A DNA stretch of 64,000 bases from Paraburkholderia xenovorans LB400 (lineage in GTDB: Bacteria; Pseudomonadota; Gammaproteobacteria; Burkholderiales; Burkholderiaceae), in the NCBI RefSeq assembly GCF_000013645.1, contig NC_007953.1, positions 1,407,780 through 1,471,779 of the forward strand. Direction: 5' to 3'. The notes below the pieces were generated by a model that was not told where the DNA came from, did no database searches, and was given only the letters and a program-made list of their open reading frames with translations. Positions 1-10,600 of the stretch are shown in pieces (position 1 is the stretch's first letter; every line of letters starts with the position of its first letter). The translations under genes and the position numbers were made by a program.

Positions 1-987
1 ATTCGCAACCTCGGCGCGGCGAGATCGCTGCCAGCGAGCATCCCGGAGCGCCGCAGGAAGTCCTGCGAAGGCACGACGCCACGTGGTGCGCGGGTCGCCT
101 GTACAACGATCACGCCAGCGCGCGCGGCGTCCGCCAGCCCTTGCATTTCGCCGTTTGCCGGCCTGCCGGGAAGCAGCCCGGCGCTGACCAGTCCCCGGCT
201 GCCCGCAGCGACGAAAGCATCGACGGGCACGCGATCCGCCCCGGCGTAGGACATCACGATATCGACGCGGGGCAGAGACTGCATCGCATCGAGATCCACC
301 GGCAAGCGCGCTCGCGCGGCGGGTGGCAGCCGACGCAGGGTCACCTTGCCCGATGGTTCCACGCGGCCGAGCGGACCGAATTGCGGCGCCTCGAATGCCG
401 CGAGTTCAAAGCTGGCGGCCTTGGTCACATCGCGCGCACTGAAGACGAGATTGTCCGTCACGACGAGCACACCCGCGTGGCGGTTCGAAGCGGCGCTGGC
501 GACGGCCAGCGCGCCGCGCAGATTGGCGGGCACATCGCTGCCCGCCCGTATTGGACGGGCGCTGCGCGCCGGTGACGACGACGGGCACAGGCAGGTCGAG
601 CGTCAGGTCGAGGAACCACGCGGTCTCTTCCAACGTCGCCGTGCCGTGGGTGACGACGAATCCGGTGATATCCGGATCGCGGTTTGCCGTATCGCGGATC
701 AGCCTGGCGAGCGCCAGCCAGTCTGCTGGGGTAATGGCCGTGCTGCCGAGCGCGCGAAACGGGATCGGCACGAGTTCGACCGCAGCGGCTACGTTGCCGA
801 GTTCGCCCAGGTCGTCGAGCAGCTTCTCGATCGGGTGGGTGACGCCGCTTTCGGCGTATTCGACCCAGTCGAACCGGTCGCGTGCATGCATGGCGAAGGT
901 GCCGCCGGTGCCGATCACCGCGATGCGAGGTTTGGCGGCCTGCATGCGAGCATGCAGCGCGTAAGGCCGGGGCGCGGCGAACGTCAT
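1..987 (-). pseudogene. L-asparaginase, frameshifted and cut by window edge
   Basis: The reading frame opens at 987 and gives an asparaginase-like N-terminus with the motif GTGGTFAM and the second motif HGTATLEETAWFLDL, so it belongs to the L-asparaginase family that hydrolyses asparagine to aspartate and ammonia. After residues TGAQRPSNTG the frame breaks: one extra C in the plus-strand run at 541-543 shifts it. Removing that base restores SDVPANLRGALAVAS and a continuous family-like sequence down to position 1 (FLRRSGMLAGSDLAAP), so the gene runs off the window. The usual HGTDT motif reads HGTAT here, with Ala where Asp is normal. Its start overlaps the stop of the Rieske ferredoxin remnant. 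It is either a recent pseudogene or a sequencing error in a C-rich run. Confidence 0.75.
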
Positions 988-1265
988 GGCCGTGGTTCCG
1001 CAGCGATGCCGGTTGCGATAAAGACGTCGCCGCGTTCCACTTTCACGGCATGGCAGCGTGCATCCCGGGTGAGCGGCGCGCATACTGCGCGGCCGGTCCG
1101 CACGTCGAACACGCCGGCGTGCAACGGACACTCCACTTCGTGGCCCTCGAACTCGCCTTCGGAGAGCCGCGCATGTCCGTGCGTACAGAGGTCGTCGAGT
1201 GCATAGACGTTCCCATCCACGTTGAACAGCGCGAGTTTGCGGCAGTCGACTTCCACGCCGCGACT
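984..1265 (-). pseudogene. Rieske-type ferredoxin, 5' truncated
   Basis: The C-terminal two thirds of a small Rieske ferredoxin are clear: the [2Fe-2S] ligand pairs CTHGH and CPLHAG lie in GRxLALFNVDGNVYALDD-type context, and the stop at 984-986 overlaps the asparaginase ATG. Such ferredoxins pass electrons to ring-hydroxylating oxygenases. Upstream of about 1265 the open frame continues into unrelated Arg/Ser/Thr-rich sequence and no family-like N-terminus is present, so the gene seems cut at a rearrangement junction. The frame can be extended to 1394, but I do not believe that extension is native. Confidence 0.65.
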
Positions 1266-1317
1266 CGTAGTAGTGCACCGCGAAGCACCACGGCGAATGC
1301 TGGAACCAGCCAAGCGA

Positions 1318-1946
1318 TCTGACCGGCCGCAAGCTGTTGCTGATCGGCTGCGTGATGCTGTTTTCGCTGTCGATGCCCGGTGCTGTCCGGGCACCCACGC
1401 CAGGCATTTTCGCGCTGGTGTGCGGCATCGGCGGACTCGGACTGGGCGGCGTCATTTCTGTGGCCGCCGCGCTGACCGTCGAGTACTCGCCGCCGCATCG
1501 GCGCAACCTGAACTTCGCGCTGATGTATTCGGGCTATCCGTTCGGCGCACTCGTGTCCGCGCTGTCCGGAATGGCCTATATGCACCAGTACGGCTGGCGG
1601 GCGGTGGTCGCGATCGGAGCCACGCCGTTGCAGTTCGTGCCGGCACTGCTGATCTGGTTGCCCGAATCGCTGGAATTCCTCGTGGCCAGCGGACATTCGG
1701 CGCAAGCAGGCAAGCTGGCTGCGCGCCTCGGCGTTGCCGTGCCGGCACAGGTGGCGAGTCGGGATGAGTCGCGTGCGACGTTTGTGGAGGTGTTTCGCGA
1801 AGTGTTTTCGAAGCGCAACGCGTTCGGCACTCTCTGCCTGTAGGCCGCCCAGTCCATGGCGATCATGCTGGTGTACGGACCCGGTACCTGGCTGCCGCAG
1901 ATCATGCGCAAAAGCGGCTACGAGCTGGGTTCGAGCCTCGGCCTGA
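1318..1946 (+). pseudogene. AAHS-family (PcaK-like) MFS transporter remnant
   Basis: This is a central piece of an aromatic acid:H+ symporter. It shows GLGLGGVISVAAALTVEY, the loop SPPHRRNLNFALMYSGYPFG and LPESLEFLVASG, which match transmembrane segments 4-6 and the central loop of PcaK-like 4-hydroxybenzoate transporters. The N-terminus is missing. A TAG stop at 1841-1843 interrupts the frame where TGG (Trp) would be natural, and the same frame resumes with MAIMLVYGPGTWLPQIMRKS. The sequence then switches into porin at about 1944. Together with the neighbouring ferredoxin and oxygenase-type relics it suggests a lost aromatic degradation locus. Confidence 0.75.
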
Positions 1947-2759
1947 GTAGCGACCGGTTCGGTACGCTTACCGCTGGCCGGCAGTACGATCCCGCGTTCG
2001 ACTATCTGACCCAGTTCGAGTCCGCCGTGGCGGCAACCGGTCTTGGCGTTCATGTCGGCGACAACGACGACGCCTTTGGCAGCTACCGGTACAACAACTC
2101 CGGGAAATACCAGACCCCTGTTGTTGGCGGCCTGCGCGGCGAAGCGATGTATGCGATGAGCAACGCGGCGGGAGAATGGGCGCTGAACCGCTCGATGAGC
2201 GCAGGGATCGCGTATGATCGGGGCCAGTTGAAATTTGCCGCAATCTATCTCCAGAACGATCTGGCCTGGGGTAGGCGGCAACAGTTCTGGCGCGCTGACC
2301 GACGACTATGCGGGTGCACCGTTTCTGCTCTTCCATACGAGCCCATTGAATCCGTCCGTCGGCGTGCAGCGGCAACGAGAATATGGCGCCGGTGTCCAGT
2401 ATCTGTTTTCGAAAGTCAAGCTGTCGGCCATGGCGACCGACGTGCGCTACGACTACCTTGATCACACGAGCCTGCATCTGGATAACTTCGACGTCAACGC
2501 GTCGTGGTTCGTTACGCCGACTCTCGCGCTCTCCACGGGCTATGTGTACACGTCGGGGCGGTACGGCGGCTACAACCTCGCGCCGCACTGGAACATGGTT
2601 CAGGCCGGGGTCGACTACTTCCTGTCCAAGCGTACGGACGTCTATCTCTTCGCCGATTATCAGCACGCCCATAGCGCGACGGCTGACGTCTACGTGTATT
2701 CGCCGTCGAACAGTGAGAACCAGACGGTCGTAGTGGCAGGGATCCGGCACAAGTTCTGA
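1944..2759 (+). pseudogene. Gram-negative trimeric porin (Porin_4/OmpC type), 5' truncated and frameshifted
   Basis: From GLSSDRFGTLTAGRQYDP onward the sequence reads as the body of a Burkholderia-type outer-membrane porin (NNSGKYQTPVVGG, then beta-strand repeats) and ends in the canonical C-terminal AGIRHKF with terminal Phe. The first about 100 residues and the signal peptide are absent, because the sequence joins directly to the transporter remnant. A second break occurs near 2255-2270, where the frame must shift to give PGVGGNSSGALTDDYAG. It cannot be a functional porin. Confidence 0.8.
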
Positions 2760-3011
2760 TGCCGGGGATTGCCGTTGCCGTTCTGGTTGGCATGCCTCGC
2801 GGGCTCATTCAGACCCGACATGATTTGCCACCGGCGAACTGGTCGGTGAGCATCGCGAGGAGTTGCAGCGGCGCGGACCGCGTAGCGATCGCTGTAGCGG
2901 ATCAGACCACCTCCAGGACTTCAGGTAAATAAAAACGTCGGCGTCAGCCAAAGGGTATACAGTGGGGGGAACCGGTCGCCGATGCGCGACCTCATGCTTC
3001 AGGGGTCAATC
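2760..3011. other. Intergenic, no gene recognised
   Basis: This stretch follows the porin remnant and holds no convincing reading frame. It ends in AT-richer sequence and an AGGGGT motif just before the small open frame at 3012. Confidence 0.4.
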
Positions 3012-3203
3012 ATGCGATCACAACTCCAACCTGCTTCGGCTGCAACCGGCCGTGAGAGCGAGTACGCCATCGAACGCAAAACGCGTGCTCATACACTCAA
3101 TACGGCGGATGCTCTGAGAGCGGAGGAAAGACGCATCAGTTACGCCACGATCGACTCCAGCGCCAGTAAGTGGCGCTACTCGACCCAGCGCGACAAAAGC
3201 TGA
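3012..3203 (+). CDS. Small hypothetical protein (63 aa), doubtful
   Basis: An ATG at 3012 follows AGGGGTCA at a plausible ribosome-binding distance and opens a 63-residue hydrophilic frame with no recognised domain, signal peptide or cysteine motif. It overlaps the 5' end of the DUF1488 gene by about 34 bases if that gene starts at 3170. It may instead be the leader of the DUF1488 transcript. Confidence 0.25.
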   Translation: MRSQLQPASAATGRESEYAIERKTRAHTLNTADALRAEERRISYATIDSSASKWRYSTQRDKS

Positions 3204-3457
3204 TCACGGTGCTTGATTTTCCCAACCCCAGCCGCAGCTACGATGCCTCCCGACATTGCGTATGCTTCTGGGGGTACGACAATTCGCGCGAAATCACCTT
3301 CATGGTCGACGACGCCATGCTCCGAAATTTGCAACCGGGCGTCGGGTCCGACGAGCGGTCGGTGCTAGGTGTATTTGACGAGTTTCGCGAGAAGGTTCTC
3401 GAAATCGCCAAGAAGCAGTATGTCGGCGGTCCACAGAATCGGTATTCGATTTCATGA
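3170..3457 (+). CDS. DUF1488 family protein
   Basis: The protein carries the family pattern LDFPNPSRSYDASRHCVCFWGYDNSREITF, split here as FPNPSRSYD and VCFWGYD, followed by a helical region (EFREKVLEIAKKQY). DUF1488 proteins are small cytosolic proteins of unknown function, common in Burkholderiaceae. The start is uncertain: GTG at 3170 gives 95 residues, while an in-frame GTG at 3209 begins directly before the conserved FPNPSRSYD and gives a more typical family length of about 80. No operon partner is obvious. Confidence 0.7.
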   Translation: MALLDPARQKLITVLDFPNPSRSYDASRHCVCFWGYDNSREITFMVDDAMLRNLQPGVGSDERSVLGVFDEFREKVLEIAKKQYVGGPQNRYSIS

Positions 3458-3804
3458 GCTACGGCTCTGCCACAAGAACGCGCCACGCCGCCTGGATTCT
3501 GGCGGCCGCCGTCATCGCCCCTGCTTCGTTCTGGAGCAACGCAGCCTGAATCGGCCACTCGTGCTGGCGCCACTTCAACGACAGCTTGCGGGCGCGGCGG
3601 CCATGGGTGCCACCGTTCAGGCGCGAAAGCGAGACGAGCGCGTGAATGCGCGTGAATTCGACCCCCGGCAGTTGGCCGAAGTCTCGCCCACGATAAACCT
3701 CGTACTGATCCGCGCTGGGTCGGATAGGCACTGCGCCCCACGCATGTTTCGGCTCGCTACCGCTTGCCGTCACCGAAATTCCACAAAAGAGAAAGAAGGA
3801 CAAC
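3458..3804. other. Intergenic before entericidin gene
   Basis: No supported gene lies here. Open frames on both strands lack family similarity and ribosome-binding sites. A 31-codon frame overlapping the DUF1488 stop (ATGA at 3454) was considered and not accepted. Confidence 0.35.
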
Positions 3805-3939
3805 ATGATGCAATTCATTGCTTTGTTTCTGATCGCCGGTACCGCTCTGCTCGCGGGCTGCAACACCGTTGCGGGCGCGGGCGAGGATATTTCCAGGGGC
3901 GGCCAGGCCGTCCATAACACGGCCGAGCAAGCCAAATAA
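3805..3939 (+). CDS. Entericidin A/B family small lipoprotein
   Basis: This 44-residue protein starts MMQFIALFLIAGTALL, has the lipobox LLAG-C at about residues 16-19, and continues with GCNTVAGAGEDISRGGQA, the classic entericidin EcnA/EcnB signature. The mature lipopeptide would be anchored in the outer or inner membrane and shows the small amphipathic helix expected of this stress-related bacteriolytic/antidote family. A strong ribosome-binding site (GAAAGAAGGA) precedes the double ATG at 3805/3808. It is too short for many gene callers. Confidence 0.85.
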   Translation: MMQFIALFLIAGTALLAGCNTVAGAGEDISRGGQAVHNTAEQAK

Positions 3940-4026
3940 CCAACGCTTGTGCTACCGGAATCGAAGTCCGATTCCATCACTCGTCGCGATGAGCTGATTC
4001 ATCGGCTTCGGCAAATCAGGAGAAAC

Positions 4027-4170
4027 ATGTTGGCAAAGAGCGCAATGCGCGGTAATCGCGAGACCAAAAAACCTAAGCAACCCAAAAAGATAGCGTCACC
4101 TGCGGCGGGTGCGTCCCCGGCGCTCGCGCCGAAGACCATCGCCGCACGCGAACCGGCCAGGAAGAAGTAG
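4027..4170 (+). CDS. Small basic protein (47 aa) of unknown function
   Basis: A good ribosome-binding site (CAGGAGAAAC) precedes ATG 4027. The product is strongly basic and low in complexity: it begins MLAKSAMRGNRETKKPKQPK and ends in an Ala/Pro-rich tail finishing REPARKK. Short proteins with the GNRE-x-KKPK core occur in many alpha- and betaproteobacteria, but I know of no assigned function. It lies 87 bases after the entericidin gene and could share its transcript. Confidence 0.6.
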   Translation: MLAKSAMRGNRETKKPKQPKKIASPAAGASPALAPKTIAAREPARKK

Positions 4171-4180
4171 CCGGCCACCG

Positions 4181-4198
4181 GGGCACGGATCCGTGCCC
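4181..4198. terminator. Perfect 18-bp palindrome, possible terminator hairpin
   Basis: GGGCACGGATCCGTGCCC is fully self-complementary and lies 11 bases after the small basic gene. It could form a transcript-ending hairpin, but no T-run follows (TCTCTGCTTC), so a rho-independent function is uncertain. Confidence 0.4.
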
Positions 4199-4494
4199 TC
4201 TCTGCTTCACTCTTTCGCAGTGTTCAGCCAGGGACCGCGTCTGCCAGGCAGCGTTCCTGCCTCTCATTCATTGCCGCATCGTTCTGATCGTAGTTCATCC
4301 CCGCGTTTCAGCGCGCCGCCAAATGGCGGTCAACGGTTCGCGCATAGGGTGGACTGACGCATTCCGTTACCCGCATCGTTCCGGCGGAGTTTTTTGAACC
4401 GCTGGCAGTCCGTACCCGTGGAATCAAGCCACAGTCCGGAGGCTTGCATCCACACGACACGCGTGGTCCGGCCTCCCCGAAGGAAGATCCGATC
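4199..4494. promoter_or_regulatory. Upstream region of the glucan synthase gene
   Basis: About 300 bases without a supported gene. It must hold the promoter for the leader frame and the 8.6 kb synthase gene, but I cannot place -35/-10 boxes with confidence. Confidence 0.3.
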
Positions 4495-4623
4495 ATGCCC
4501 CACCTCAATGAGCTATCCACCGATACAACGACGGCGAACGCCATGCGCGCCGCTCAAGTGACACGCCCCGGCGGCCGGCCCACCGCGTCGAACGCGCCGG
4601 CATCGCGGGAAGCGCGCCTGTGA
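4495..4623 (+). CDS. 42-aa leader ORF overlapping the synthase start
   Basis: ATG 4495 follows AAGGAAG at a suitable distance and opens 42 codons that stop at TGA 4621-4623. This stop overlaps the GTG start (4620) of the cyclic glucan synthase in a GTGA arrangement. The peptide (beginning MPHLNELSTDTTTANAM) resembles no family I know. The overlap fits translational coupling, in which ribosomes finishing the leader restart on the weak GTG that itself lacks a clear Shine-Dalgarno. Alternatively it is chance, or a frameshift hides a longer native N-terminus. Confidence 0.4.
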   Translation: MPHLNELSTDTTTANAMRAAQVTRPGGRPTASNAPASREARL

Positions 4624-7600
4624 AAACAATCCTTCGATATATCGCGGGACGTCGCTTGCCGTCGCCGCCCTGGACCGACATCGCGCCGGTGCGCGAAGAG
4701 CTGTTCGGCGTCGAACGGATCGAGCAGCATGCGGAGAGCCTCGCCGCCGCGCAGCCGGTCACGAAGACTCCACCCGCCGTGTTATCGCTGCACACGCGAC
4801 TGAACGACAATGCCGCCGTCCTGCTCGCGGCCTACCGTGCGAGCGCCGCGGAACTGGAGAGTGGCCGGGGCGTGGTGCCCGCCGCGGAATGGCTGCTCGA
4901 CAACTATCATCTCGTCGAGACGCAGATCCGCGAGATTCGTGACGACTTGCCGCCCGGCTATTACCGTCAGTTGCCCAAGCTTGCCGCCGGCCCGTTCGCG
5001 GGCTATCCGCGCGTGTTTGGTCTTGCGTGGGCATTCGTTGCCCATACCGACAGCCACTTCGACCCGCAGATCCTGCGGCGTTTCATCAGCGCATATCAGC
5101 GGGTTCAGCCGCTGACGATCGGCGAATTGTGGGCCGTGGCGATCACGCTGCGCATCGTGCTGATCGAAAACCTGCGACGCCTGGCTGACCAGATCACCGC
5201 AGGCCGCAGCGCCCGCGCCGACGCTGACGCACTCACCGAGCGTCTGCTCGAATCGGGCGGTGCCCGCTCCGCGCTCGAAGCGGACATTGCCACGCGCTCG
5301 ACAGACCTGTTGTCGGAGCTATTCGCCGCGCAGCTCGCCAAACGGCTGCGTGACCGGGATCCGTGCACCATGCCGGCGCTGGGTTGGCTGGAAGAGCGGC
5401 TCAGGCTTCAGGGTGCGTCCATCGAGCAGGTCGTGCAGCACGCACAGCAGCGGCAGGGCGCATCGAACGTCACCGTGCGCAATGTGATCACCAGCATGCG
5501 GCTGATTTCGGACATCGACTGGGCGGAACTGTTCGAGGAAGTGAGTCTCGTCGACGCCCGGTTGCGCGCGGGCAGCCGCTTTGCCACGATGGATTTTCCG
5601 ACGCGCAATCTGTATCGCAGTGCAATCGAGCAACTGGCGCGCGGCTCGTCGTTCACCGAACTCGAAGTCGCGGGGCTGGCGCTGGAATCGGCGCGGGCGG
5701 CCGCCCAGGCATCGGGCGATGCCGCGCAGGCGGAACGCGCCGGCGACCCCGGCTATCATCTGATCGCCGAAGGCCGGCAGGCACTGGAACAGGCGATCGG
5801 ATTCCGTCCGCCGGCGCGTCTGCGGATCACCCGCTTCAACGTCCAGCTCGGCATTGGTGGTTACGTCGGCACCATCCTGGCGGTCGCCGCGACGTTGCTG
5901 GCGCTCGTGTTGTGGGCAATGTGGATACTCGCGCCGAGCGGCCTCGCGCCGCTGGTATTCGCACTCTTTGCCGCGTGCGGATTTCTGCCCGTCACCGAGA
6001 TCGCGACCGCGCTCGTCAATCGCGCGGTGACATGGAGCTTTGGCGCAATCACGTTACCGGGTCTTGAACTGACTGCCGGCGTACCGTCGTCGTTGCGCAC
6101 ACTGGTTGCCGTGCCGACGCTCCTGACGAGCGAAGCCGATCTGCGCGAGCAGATCGAACGGCTTGAGGTGCATCATCTCGCGGGCGCCGGTGGCGACCTG
6201 TCCTTCGCGTTGCTGGCGGACGGGCTCGATGCGAATCAGGAAGTGCTGCCGAGCGATGCGCATCTGCTCGCCGTGGCGGCCGACGCCATCGAAGCACTGA
6301 ACCGCCGTTACGAGCCAAGCCCGGGCGGCAACCGCTTCCTGCTGCTACATCGCCGCCGCGTGTTCAACGCGAGTGAGAACCGATGGATGGGCTGGGAACG
6401 CAAGCGCGGCAAGCTGCATGAACTCAACCGCCTGCTGCGGGGTGCGACGGATACGACCTTTATGCCGATCGCCGGCCGCGCGCCGCAGGTACCGTCCGAC
6501 GTGCGCTACGTCATCACGCTCGACGCCGATACCCGTCTGCCACGCGACGCCGCGCTGCGGCTGATCGGCAAGATGGCGCATCCGCTGAACCGGCCGACAT
6601 TCAGCGACGCCGAACAGCGCGTCGTCAACGGATACGCGATTCTGCAGCCGCGTGTCACACCGTCGCTGCCCGTCGGCCAGGAAGGGTCACTGCATCAGCG
6701 CGTCTTCTCCGGCCCTGGGGGAATGGACCCGTATGCGGCAGCCGTGTCCGATGTCTATCAGGACCTGTTCGGCGAAGGGTCGTATACCGGCAAGGGCATC
6801 TACGATGTCGATGCGTTTGAAGCGGCTTTACATGGACGCGTACCGGAAAACGCGCTGCTCAGTCACGACCTGTTCGAAGGGATTTTTGCGCGCGCCGGGC
6901 TGGCGTCGGACGTCGAAGTGGTCGAGGAAGTGCCGTCGCGTTACGACGTGATCGGCAAGCGGCAGCATCGCTGGACGCGTGGCGACTGGCAATTGCTGCC
7001 GTGGATCGTCGGGCATCGTGGCTCGGACCGGCACGCGATGCCGTCGATCGGCCGCTTCAAGATGCTCGACAATTTGCGCCGTTCGCTGCTCGCGCCCTTC
7101 ATGGTCGCCGCGCTTGGCCTATGCTGGCTGATGCCGCTCCGCGCCGGGATTGCAGGCGCGCTGCTGGTGCTAGGCGCGCTCGCGATTCCGGCTTTCCTGC
7201 CGACCCTGTTCGCCATCCTGCCGCGTCGCAGTGGCGTCCGTCTGCGCAATCATCTGGACGTGCTGGCCGCGGACGTGCGGCTCGCCGCCATGCAAACTTT
7301 TCTGTCGACCGCGTTCCTCGCTGACCACGCGTGGCGCATGGGCGATGCGATCGTCCGGACGCTGACACGGCTGTTCGTGACGCATCGTCGGCTGCTCGAA
7401 TGGACGACGGCGGCGCAGTCGACAGGCAGCCCTCGCCTCGATCTGCGTGGCTTTTATCGACAGATGGCGGGCAGTGTCGCGCTCTGCGTTGTATTGACGG
7501 CGGGCGCAATCGCGCTCGCACCGTCGCACTGGCCGCTCGTGCTGCCGTTCGCGCTGCTCTGGCTCGCCGCGCCCACGTTCGCGCTGTGGTCGAGCCGTTC

Positions 7601-10600
7601 GCCAACCGTCGCGCGACGCTTCACGATGACGGACCCGGACACGCGCAGTCTTCGCCTCATCGCGCGACGCACGTGGCGTTTCTTCGAGACGTTCGTGACA
7701 GCGGCAGAAAACATGCTGCCCCCCGACAACTTCCAGGAAGATCCGGCGCCGGTCGTCGCGCACCGCACGTCGCCGACCAACCTCGGGCTCTATCTGCTAT
7801 CGGCGATTGCCGCGCGCGATTTCGGCTGGGCGGCGACGACGCAAACCGTCGAACGGCTCGAAGCAACGTTCGCTTCGATGCATAAGCTCGCGCGCTTCAA
7901 GGGGCATTTCTATAACTGGTATGGGACACTCGATCTCCAGGTGCTGGCGCCGGCCTATGTTTCGTCGGTCGATAGCGGCAATCTGGCCGGTCATCTGATC
8001 GCCGTCGCCAATGCGTGCGAAGAGTGGCAGCACGATCTGCTCGCGCCGGCCGCGCGGTCCGGAATGGTGGACAACCTGCAGCTCGCACGCGCCGCCATCG
8101 ACGCGTTGCCCGCCGCAGGCGGCGAACGCGGCACGCACCTGGTGGGAATCCTGGAGGAGATCCGCGCGCAGTTGCATGGCCCGCAAACGCTCGACGCGCT
8201 ATCGCCGTTGCTCATGCGCCTGACGGAAAAGGCCGGCAAGGCCACGCGCGAACTGGTGCCGGCTGGCGGCGACGCCAGCAGCGCCGACCTGATGTTCTGG
8301 GTCGACGCGTTGAGCAAAAGTCTCGTCGAACACGCTCGCGACCGGCAACAATTTGCCGAGGCGCCCAGTCTTCTGCAGGCCCGTTTGAAGTCGCTCGCCG
8401 ATACGTCGCGAGCGCTGGCGCTCGACATGGACTTCGCGTTCCTGCTCGATCCGGAACGCAAGCTGCTATCGATCGGCTATTCACAAGCCGACAACAGCCT
8501 CGACCTGAACTGCTACGACCTGCTCGCCTCGGAAGCGCGCCTTGCGAGCCTGTTCGCCATCGCCAAGGGCGACGTGACGACGCGCCACTGGTTCCGCCTC
8601 GGTCGCGCCGCCACGCCGGTCGGCAAGGGTTCGGCGCTGATCTCATGGTCGGGGTCGATGTTCGAATACCTGATGCCCTCGCTAGTCATGCGCGCGCCGG
8701 CCGGCAGTCTGCTCGAGCAGACGAACCGTCTGGTGGTGGAACGGCAAGTGTCGTATGGGCGTTCGCTGGGTATTCCGTGGGGCATTTCGGAATCGGCGTA
8801 CAACGCGCGCGACATCGAATTCACCTACCAGTATTCGAATTTCGGCGTGCCGGGTCTCGGTCTGAAGCGCGGGCTTTCAGAGAACCGCGTGATCGCGCCG
8901 TATGCGACGGGGCTCGCCGCGATGGTCAACCCGCAGGCCGCGCTGGAGAACTATGGGCAACTCGCCGCGCTGGGCGCGCTGGGTCGCTACGGTTTCTACG
9001 AAGCACTCGATTTCACCCGCTCGCGGTTACCGGACAACGCGGACGTGGCAATCGTGCGCAACTTCATGGCGCATCATCAGGGTATGACGATCGTGTCGAT
9101 CGCGAACACGTTGCTCGATGCGCGGATGCGTGCGCGCTTCCATCGCGAACCCATGATTCAGGCGAGCGAACTGTTGTTGCAGGAACGCATGCCGCGCAAT
9201 GTCGCGGTTGGGCATCCCCGTGCGGAAGAAGTGAATACGGCGGCAGCCGTCTCAGGTGCCGCCCCGTCGACGGTACGACGCCTAGCTGCGTCGGCTGTGG
9301 CCGGTGCCGCGCCGGTGACGCACTTGCTGTCGAATGGGCACTACGCGGTCATGCTGACGGCGACCGGCGCCGGTTACAGCCGTTGGCGCGATCTCGCCGT
9401 GACGCGGTGGCGCGAAGACGCGACCCGCGACGACTGGGGCTCCTTCATCTTCCTGCGCGATACGCAAAGCGGCCACGCGTGGTCGGCCGGTGCGCAGCCC
9501 GTGGGCAGCGAAGCCGACTATGAGGAGGTTGTATTCGGCGAGGACCATGCGGAGTTCATCCGTCGTGACGGCTCGTTGACCACGACGATGGACGTGCTGG
9601 TTTCCGGCGAGGCGGACGGTGAAGTGCGGCGCGTGTCGTTGGCGAACAGCGGACGCCGCGCACGCGAGATTGAACTGACGTCGTATGCCGAAATCGTGCT
9701 CGCGACGCCGGCCTCCGACAACGCCCACCCGGCCTTCTCGCGAATGTTCGTCCAGACCGAGCACGTCGCCGAATTCGGCGCGCTGCTGGCTACGCGCCGT
9801 CCGCGTTCGCACGATGAAAAGCAGGTGTGGGCCGCGCATTTCGCGGTGGTCGACGGCGAGATCATCGCCGACCCGCAATACGAATCGGATCGCGCGCGCT
9901 TTCTCGGGCGCGGGCGCAGCGCCGGCACGGCGGCGGCGATCTTCGACGATCAGCCGCTGACCAATACCGCGGGTACCGTACTCGATCCGGTCTTTGCGCT
10001 CAGGTATCGCGTGCTGGTGCCGCCGGGCAAGGTCGCACGCGTGACGTTCTGGACCGTGGTGGCCGAGTCGCGAGCGCTGTTGCTCGACCTGGTCGACCAG
10101 CACCATGACCGCAATGCGTTCGATCGCGCCAAAACACTCGCCTGGACGCAGGCTCAGGTGCAGTTGCGCCATCTCGATGTCGAAGCCGAAGAGGCAGCGG
10201 ATTTTCAGCGCCTCGCCGCGCCCGTCATTTACGCCGATGCGCGTTTCCGGGCGCAGTCGGACACGATCGTTCGCGGGGCCGGCGTGCAGTCGGGACTCTG
10301 GCCGCACGCGATTTCCGGCGACCTGCCGATTGTGCTACTGCGGATAGACGAGGTCGAAGACATCGCGCAGGTCCGGCAGTTGTTAAGGGCCCACGAGTAC
10401 TGGCGGATGAAGCGGCTGGACGTCGATCTCGTCATCATCAACGAACGCGCTTCGTCGTATATCCAGGAATTGCAGGGCGCGATAGAAACAGCCGTGCGCA
10501 GCAGCCAGTCGCGGCCGCGTTTCGGCGAAGAACTCGCGCATGGGGCCGTCTTTACGCTGCGCGCCGAATTGATGAGCATGGAGGCGCGCGCGTTGCTGCA

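Noticed and set aside
3454..3549. 31-codon frame overlapping the DUF1488 stop (ATGA), with a hydrophobic segment
   Set aside because: Too short and without similarity; no supporting ribosome-binding site of its own.
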